NCBI GenBank assembly: GCA_003216815.1
Contig: QCIG01000003.1
Span: 1-64,000 of the forward strand
DNA from: Prochlorococcus sp. AG-402-K14
GTDB lineage: Bacteria; Cyanobacteriota; Cyanobacteriia; PCC-6307; Cyanobiaceae
Reading direction: 5' to 3'
DNA length: 64,000 nt
In this document: positions 59,008-64,000 of the stretch, in pieces
Numbering within the stretch: the stretch's first letter is position 1
Layout of the letters: each line of letters opens with the position of its first letter
Made by a program: the position numbers and the translations under genes
The notes under the pieces: model-generated
Seen by the model: only the letters and a program-made list of their open reading frames with translations
Told to the model about the DNA's origin: nothing
Database searches by the model: none

Positions 59008-59715
59008 TTACTCAGTACTACCTTTTCGTTTTTTATTGACAAAAAGTCTAAATAAAACTTTTCCTATAGCAGCAATTAAATTTCCTTCCAATTCATTAAA
59101 AATATCCATATTGTATTTAAAAGATCTATTAGCTTCTTCAATAATTGAATCTGCTATCTTTTGATCAATCGGAAGATTATCTAAGGTATTTCGATACTTG
59201 ATTTTAAATTCTTTTTCATCTCTAATTTCCTCAAAAATATAAAAGCTAAGTCCCTCATCACCAGTAAGATTCATGGCTTTTTTAGTGATAGTTTTCAAAA
59301 GCTGTCCCCCAGACAAGTCACCTATATATCTGCTGTAATGATGCCCAATTAACAGTGCAGGATTATCTTTAGCAATTTCTCTAATTCTTGCTTCATATTC
59401 AACAGCTGGCTTAGAGGGTTTTACCAATTCAGACCACTTACTACCAAAGTAGAACAAAAGATCTTGTTCCAATTTTTCCTTACGAAAAAGCTCTTTAAAA
59501 CCAATTGGAGAAATTATCGGATGAGAATTTTCACAAAGTTTTTCTATCTCTTCTTCCATCGCAGAGTAAACAAGATATAAATCAGCTAATAAATTTCTGT
59601 ATGAGGACTTATCAACTACTCCCTTGAGAAAACAACTTATAAAACCTGTATTTTCAGCCATCGTATGAGACTTTTTAGTCCCTTCACGAAGTTGCCTAGC
59701 CAAGGCTACTGCCAT
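59008..59715 (-). CDS. ho1: heme oxygenase, biliverdin-forming
   Basis: A 235-aa heme oxygenase that opens heme to biliverdin IXalpha with ferredoxin and oxygen, feeding PebA/PebB. The proximal heme histidine is in KKSHTMAENTGF (about 17), and the distal-helix signature YIGDLSGGQLLKTITKKA is present. The basic C-terminal KKRKGSTE tail is typical. It is divergent from icd across 79 bp and 159 bp upstream of pebA. Confidence 0.96.
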   Translation of the reverse strand: MAVALARQLREGTKKSHTMAENTGFISCFLKGVVDKSSYRNLLADLYLVYSAMEEEIEKLCENSHPIISPIGFKELFRKEKLEQDLLFYFGSKWSELVKPSKPAVEYEARIREIAKDNPALLIGHHYSRYIGDLSGGQLLKTITKKAMNLTGDEGLSFYIFEEIRDEKEFKIKYRNTLDNLPIDQKIADSIIEEANRSFKYNMDIFNELEGNLIAAIGKVLFRLFVNKKRKGSTE

Positions 59716-59794
59716 GAGTTCAAAATCATTTAATCAAAACTTACCACTTAGACATAAGCTCAACATTAGATCTATTAATCGCAGAATAAAAATT

Positions 59795-61219
59795 ATGGAA
59801 AATTTTGAAAAGCTCATTGCTCCAACAGAAGGCCAAAGAATTACTTTTATTGATGGAAACCCAGTAGTCCCAGACCATCCAATTATTCCATTTATCAGAG
59901 GAGATGGAACAGGGATAGATATTTGGCCGGCTACACAATTAGTAATCGATAAAGCTATTGATAAAGCTTATGGAAGCAATAGATCCATAGAATGGTTCAA
60001 AATCTATGCAGGCGATGAAGCTTGCGATTTATATGGAACTTATCAATACTTACCAAACGACACTCTTGAGGCGATACGCACTTACGGTATAGCAATCAAA
60101 GGACCTTTAACAACGCCTGTAGGCGGAGGGATTAGATCATTAAACGTATCTCTAAGACAGATTTTTGATTTATATTCATGCGTTAGACCTTGCAAATTTT
60201 ACGAAGGGACTCCAAGCCCTCATAAAAAGCCGCAAGATTTAGATGTAATTGTTTATCGAGAAAATACTGAAGATATTTATATGGGCATTGAATGGGAATC
60301 TGATGATCCAGAATGCATCAAATTGATTGATCAACTCAATAATAAAATAATTCCAGCCAGCCAAAAACTAAAAAACAGGAAAATTCCTAATGGAGCAGGA
60401 ATTGGAATTAAACCCGTTAGCAAAAATGGTAGTCAAAGGCATATCAGGCGAGCGATTAAACATGCACTCAAACTTGAGGGGAGCAAAAGACATGTGACCT
60501 TAGTTCATAAGGGAAATATCATGAAATTTACCGAAGGAGCTTTCAGAGATTGGGGATACGAACTAGCAACCACAGAATTTAGGAATGAATGCGTAACCGA
60601 GAGAGAAAGTTGGATTTTAGATAACTTAGAAAAAAATCCTCGTATCTCCTACGAGGAGAATGCTGAATTAATTGATCCAGGTTATTCATCTTTAACAGAA
60701 GAGAAAAAGAAAGCTATTTGTGATGAAGTTTGCTCAGTTCTGACAAGCATTGGAAATAGTCATGGCAATGGAAAATGGAAGGACATGGTGATGGTTGATG
60801 ACCGAATAGCAGATAGTATTTTTCAACAAATTCAAACTCGTCCTCAAGAGTATTCCATACTTGCAACTCTCAATCTCAATGGTGATTACATATCAGATGC
60901 GGCCGCAGCAATTGTTGGTGGACTAGGAATGGCGCCAGGAGCGAACATTGGAGATAGGGCGGCTATTTTCGAAGCTACCCATGGAACAGCTCCAAAACAT
61001 GCAGGCTTGGACAGAATCAATCCCGGTTCAGTAATACTTAGTGGTGTAATGATGCTGGAATATTTAGGTTGGAATGAGGCAGCAAAATTAATTACAAATG
61101 GATTAAGCAAATCTATTTCAGATAAACAAGTTACTTACGATCTGGCACGATTAATGGAACCACGCGTAGAGCCTCTTAGTTGTAGTGATTTTGCAAAATC
61201 AATTATTGAAAGATTTTAA
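59795..61219 (+). CDS. icd: isocitrate dehydrogenase (NADP)
   Basis: A 474-aa Icd giving 2-oxoglutarate, the carbon skeleton for ammonium assimilation in cyanobacteria. Signatures are PFIRGDGTGIDIWPATQL, GGGIRSLNVSLRQ (phosphorylatable Ser site in enteric relatives), VYRENTEDIYMGIEW, NLNGDYISDAAAAIVGGLGM and ATHGTAPKHAG. The frame opens upstream to 59714, but the ATG at 59795 gives the family-typical N-terminus MENFEKLIAPTEGQ. I did not find an NtcA box in the short divergent spacer with ho1. Confidence 0.96.
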   Translation: MENFEKLIAPTEGQRITFIDGNPVVPDHPIIPFIRGDGTGIDIWPATQLVIDKAIDKAYGSNRSIEWFKIYAGDEACDLYGTYQYLPNDTLEAIRTYGIAIKGPLTTPVGGGIRSLNVSLRQIFDLYSCVRPCKFYEGTPSPHKKPQDLDVIVYRENTEDIYMGIEWESDDPECIKLIDQLNNKIIPASQKLKNRKIPNGAGIGIKPVSKNGSQRHIRRAIKHALKLEGSKRHVTLVHKGNIMKFTEGAFRDWGYELATTEFRNECVTERESWILDNLEKNPRISYEENAELIDPGYSSLTEEKKKAICDEVCSVLTSIGNSHGNGKWKDMVMVDDRIADSIFQQIQTRPQEYSILATLNLNGDYISDAAAAIVGGLGMAPGANIGDRAAIFEATHGTAPKHAGLDRINPGSVILSGVMMLEYLGWNEAAKLITNGLSKSISDKQVTYDLARLMEPRVEPLSCSDFAKSIIERF

Positions 61220-61247
61220 TTAAATATTGTTTAGAGTCAGTCAAAAA

Positions 61248-62600
61248 TTAAGAATTTGACTCCATCAATCTAAATGATTCTAGGAGTGTTTTCTCATTAC
61301 CTAGATTACCTGGAAAAGTAACTACTGGTATATCATATTGATCAGAATTACTTATTACTATTGATAATCCTGGTAATATTTGACCTTTTAAATCTACTTG
61401 ATTAAAATTCAACCCCTTTTGAAGCAATAGTTGTGTGGTAATACCTCCTTTACTAATAATATAACCAAACTTATTATTTATTTTTCCAACTAGAATTGCC
61501 ATAAACTCTGCAAGTTCTAGTCCAAAGCTCATTCTTTTAGAGTAGGAAGAAAATTGCATTTCTTCTCGAGTAGTATATAAAACAGGTACTTTTTTTATAT
61601 CCAAAATATCATCTATTCTTGATAATAAATCTTGCTCCAGTTCTAAGATTTGCTCTTGACAAGATTCTAAAGCAAAAATATCAGCTAACTTAATGACTGG
61701 TATTTCCAAACCTTCACAGGAATTATCTTTCAATAAAACCTCTAATTGATCTGTCGCTAATTTCACATGAGAGCCAACCACTATCAAACCTGGCTTATAT
61801 TCAAAATTATTATTTCTCGATTTTAAAGATAGTAAATCTGAAGTATCTTTAGGGTTAGGTGGTAATTCAGATAAAGAGTTGATAAAACTTGCTGCTGTTC
61901 TAAAAAGAAATCTTTTTTCTTTAGAAACGACTTTAATCGCCCTAGCTAGGGTTTCTAAGTGATGAGGTGATTTAGCATCCACAACTACTGACATATTATT
62001 TTCTAATTTAGACAAAAAGCTTAAAAGAGATTTAAAACCATCTTCATTATTAAAAGCCATTTCTAATTGTTTAATTTCAACGTGCAAAATATTTTCCGCC
62101 TTTATCTTTCCAAAACTTTTCTCTTCAATCCACTGAGCTAAATCGCTAGTAGAAAATCCAAAAATATTATCACGACCAAAATCAGTCTTATGAACTGGTA
62201 TTCCATTTAAATAATGAATACCATTTTCAGTTGTTCTTCCACCTTCCAAAAAAGCTGGAATGTGAAACGTTGCATGAAATGGTCCTAATTCTTCCGCAAG
62301 AATTGCAGGTTCCAAAACACCGTGACCACGTAATGTTGAATCACCTCTACTAATATAAAAATAATCGTCTTTGGAATATCCTTGTCTTAAAAAAAACTTC
62401 TTAATAGATGAGCATATTTCTCTGGTTTTCTTGATAGCCAAAGCAGAAGACAAAGATCTTGTGTTCGCAAGTATAAATATTAAAGGCGAAGATTTTGTAA
62501 ATGCTTTCTCTAGATTTTGTTCATCCCAATTTAATAATAATGGACATCCATAAACAGTTTGCGATCCAGTTGGATCATCATCAAAAATAATTATTTTCAT
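61248..62600 (-). CDS. four-carbon acid sugar kinase family protein (DUF1537)
   Basis: A 450-aa ATP-dependent kinase of the OtnK/DUF1537 type, which phosphorylates four-carbon acid sugars such as threonate or erythronate. Recognised from IIIFDDDPTGSQTVYGCPLL, RGDSTLRGHGVLEPAILAEE, HIPAFLEGGRTTENGIHYLN, and the C-terminal IISKGGITTQLLLQKGL with SNSDQYDIPVVTFPGNLG. It is convergent with icd and 30 bp downstream of the FMN oxidase gene in the same orientation. The substrate is inferred only from the family. Confidence 0.9.
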   Translation of the reverse strand: MKIIIFDDDPTGSQTVYGCPLLLNWDEQNLEKAFTKSSPLIFILANTRSLSSALAIKKTREICSSIKKFFLRQGYSKDDYFYISRGDSTLRGHGVLEPAILAEELGPFHATFHIPAFLEGGRTTENGIHYLNGIPVHKTDFGRDNIFGFSTSDLAQWIEEKSFGKIKAENILHVEIKQLEMAFNNEDGFKSLLSFLSKLENNMSVVVDAKSPHHLETLARAIKVVSKEKRFLFRTAASFINSLSELPPNPKDTSDLLSLKSRNNNFEYKPGLIVVGSHVKLATDQLEVLLKDNSCEGLEIPVIKLADIFALESCQEQILELEQDLLSRIDDILDIKKVPVLYTTREEMQFSSYSKRMSFGLELAEFMAILVGKINNKFGYIISKGGITTQLLLQKGLNFNQVDLKGQILPGLSIVISNSDQYDIPVVTFPGNLGNEKTLLESFRLMESNS

Positions 62601-62630
62601 AAAAAATTAATCTATTATTTAATCAACGAT

Positions 62631-63815
62631 TTATTCGAATCTTTCCCAACTTTCAGGAACTTGAATATAAGATTTATTTAAATCGTCAACAGACCCACAA
62701 CCTAATAATTTCATGGTTCTCACTATATCTGTTTGAAGAATTTCTATAGCTCTGGCAACGCCTTTCCCTCCTGCAGCAGCAAGTCCATAAGCATAGGCTC
62801 TACCTATCAAAACTCCTTTTGCTCCAAGACATAATGCTTTAACTACATCACTACCTCTACGAATACCTCCATCTAGCAACACATCTATTTTTCCATCAAC
62901 TGCAGCTAAAATTTCGGGCAAAACACGGATTGTGGGAGCAACGCTATCAAGTTGCCTCGCTCCATGATTAGAAATAACGATCGCATCAGCACCTAGCTCT
63001 ACCGCTTTTTTTGCGTCATCACCAATGTGTATACCCTTAACAATAATTTTTCCACCCCACGCTTCGCGTATCCATTGAAGATCATCCCAAGTAACAACTG
63101 ATTGTTCTAAAGCAGGACCAATTGCCGTGTATCTCATAGGGCCATCATCAAGTTGAACATTTGGAAAACTCATTAAGCCTCCATCACTCAACCATTGAGT
63201 CATCCAGCATGGTTTAACTAATATTTGAGGAATAAAAGGAAGCATCTCAAAAGGATTCATCGATAAAAGCTGTTGAGTTCCTGATCGCATATCTCTTTCC
63301 CTTAAACCAGATACGGGCGTATCAATAGTTACAACTATTGCTGAGAATCCAGCTTCTTTAGCTCTAGCAATTGTTTTCAACGCGACTTGTTTACCACCTA
63401 GTAAATACAACTGATACCAAGCGGGCCCGTTGGTAGCCGCTTTAACATCTTCTAATAAACAACCTGAAAGAGTCGACAAAGTATATCCAGTGCCAGCTTT
63501 TCCTGCCTCTCTAGCCGCAACTACTTCTCCTTGGGGATAGAACATTCTGCTACTCCCTACTGGACCCAACAAGAAAGGAAGTTGAAATTTCTGATCTAAA
63601 ACAGATATTCCAAGATCACAAGATGGAACAGAAACTGCACATCTAGGTCTAAATAAAATTTCATTAAATGCGTTGCAATTTTGTGAAAGTGTTTGCTCTC
63701 TATCTGCACCACTATCTATATAGTTAAAAACCATTGCCGGTAGACGATTTTTAGCTCTAGACCTGAGGTCCTCAATATTAAGTACGCCTGGAGAGGAAAC
63801 ATCTGCTCCTAACAT
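62631..63815 (-). CDS. FMN-dependent alpha-hydroxy-acid oxidase/dehydrogenase
   Basis: A 394-aa member of the glycolate oxidase/lactate oxidase/LldD family, a flavin TIM barrel. Motifs are NYIDSGADRE (about 30), WYQLYLLGG (about 131), VTIDTPVSGLRERD, the catalytic His in ISNHGARQLDSVA (about 280) and LDGGIRRGSDVVKAL for FMN phosphate binding. Glycolate and lactate are the likeliest substrates. It is followed by the acid sugar kinase gene, so a hydroxy-acid route is possible. An inverted repeat lies directly upstream of its start. Confidence 0.92.
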   Translation of the reverse strand: MLGADVSSPGVLNIEDLRSRAKNRLPAMVFNYIDSGADREQTLSQNCNAFNEILFRPRCAVSVPSCDLGISVLDQKFQLPFLLGPVGSSRMFYPQGEVVAAREAGKAGTGYTLSTLSGCLLEDVKAATNGPAWYQLYLLGGKQVALKTIARAKEAGFSAIVVTIDTPVSGLRERDMRSGTQQLLSMNPFEMLPFIPQILVKPCWMTQWLSDGGLMSFPNVQLDDGPMRYTAIGPALEQSVVTWDDLQWIREAWGGKIIVKGIHIGDDAKKAVELGADAIVISNHGARQLDSVAPTIRVLPEILAAVDGKIDVLLDGGIRRGSDVVKALCLGAKGVLIGRAYAYGLAAAGGKGVARAIEILQTDIVRTMKLLGCGSVDDLNKSYIQVPESWERFE

Positions 63816-63816
63816 T

Positions 63817-63844
63817 ATTCATCATAAATTCATGAATGATGAAT
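63817..63844. promoter_or_regulatory. inverted repeat adjoining the hydroxy-acid oxidase start
   Basis: ATTCATCAT (63817-63825) and ATGATGAAT (63836-63844) form a perfect 9-bp inverted repeat around AAATTCATGA, beginning 2 bp upstream of the ATG at 63815. Inside is a 10-bp palindrome ATTCATGAAT (63828-63837). A second pair ATCTAT/ATAGAT (63843-63848 and 63861-63866) follows. It could be an operator or a leader structure; unverified. Confidence 0.35.
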
Positions 63845-64000
63845 CTATAATATATTGATCATAGATGCAAAAAGGAACAAACTATTGAAATATTTGTCAT
63901 ACAAAAAAATTATAAATTAAAATTTAATTAGTGACAAATTATACTCCGAAAAAAATTAAATAACTAAAAAGAATGATGCTGAAAAGTAGAAAATAATTCT

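Noticed and set aside
59714..59794. Extension of icd to 59714
   Set aside because: The extra 27 residues are unlike the family and the extension overlaps the divergent ho1 start codon; the ATG at 59795 is family-typical.
1..64000. CRISPR arrays, insertion sequences, prophage genes
   Set aside because: No regularly spaced direct repeats, transposase or integrase genes were seen.

Overview
The window reads as a contiguous piece of a marine picocyanobacterial chromosome, most likely a low-light type Prochlorococcus. This rests on the strong A+T bias, photosystem I (psaD), NDH-1 subunit ndhN with ldpA beside it, heme oxygenase with pebA and pebB, a panC-cmk fusion, cyanobacterial-type glutamate-cysteine ligase, and very compact gene spacing. 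The strain assignment is inference from gene content and not the result of a search. I see no CRISPR array, insertion sequence, prophage or plasmid function.

Layout. 1-3.1 kb: the 3' part of a TPR/glycosyltransferase gene, tRNA-Ser(GCT), alanine racemase and a divergent HNH protein. 3.1-19.7 kb: a nearly unbroken minus-strand run, the S10-spc-alpha ribosomal cluster, from rplC at its upstream end through secY, adk, rpoA, truA, rplM, rpsI and rpmE to prfA. 20-26.5 kb: ndhN-ldpA, tRNA-Gln, a HAD protein, recA with a recognisable LexA box, a helicase relative that has lost its catalytic motifs, and tyrA. 26.5-33.8 kb: a carotenoid desaturase-like oxidoreductase, a fructosamine kinase, a CAAD membrane protein, a JAMM peptidase followed by an E1-rhodanese protein, a tandem-duplicated corrinoid adenosyltransferase, larE and speD.

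33.8-43.2 kb: recF, tRNA-Arg(CCG), ppc, gshA, trpE, psaD and a histidine kinase with a degenerate ATP-binding domain. A 435-bp gene-free gap packed with inverted repeats follows. 43.7-51 kb: rodA, mrp, hemF, an amidase-like protein, a cytochrome b6 heme-attachment factor (CCB family), an RNase D-like exonuclease, a lipid-A-disaccharide-synthase relative and tRNA-Cys. 51.2-57.3 kb: picocyanobacterial hypothetical genes including a 59-residue cysteine-rich protein, an aldo/keto reductase, purM, panC-cmk and a small tyrosine phosphatase. 57.3-64 kb: the bilin operon ho1-pebA-pebB, icd, a four-carbon acid sugar kinase and an FMN alpha-hydroxy-acid oxidase.

Most of the window is housekeeping. I did not find a clear, wholly new multi-gene system. 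The observations I would follow first are: recF appears to have no ATG/GTG/TTG at its true N-terminus (an ATT codon sits exactly where the start should be); the recA neighbour is a Rad3/DinG relative with all three ATPase motifs destroyed; the palindrome-rich gap at 43.25-43.68 kb may encode a structured RNA; the JAMM + E1-rhodanese pair suggests a sulfur-carrier pathway; and the degenerate kinase beside psaD may be a pseudokinase-type regulator.
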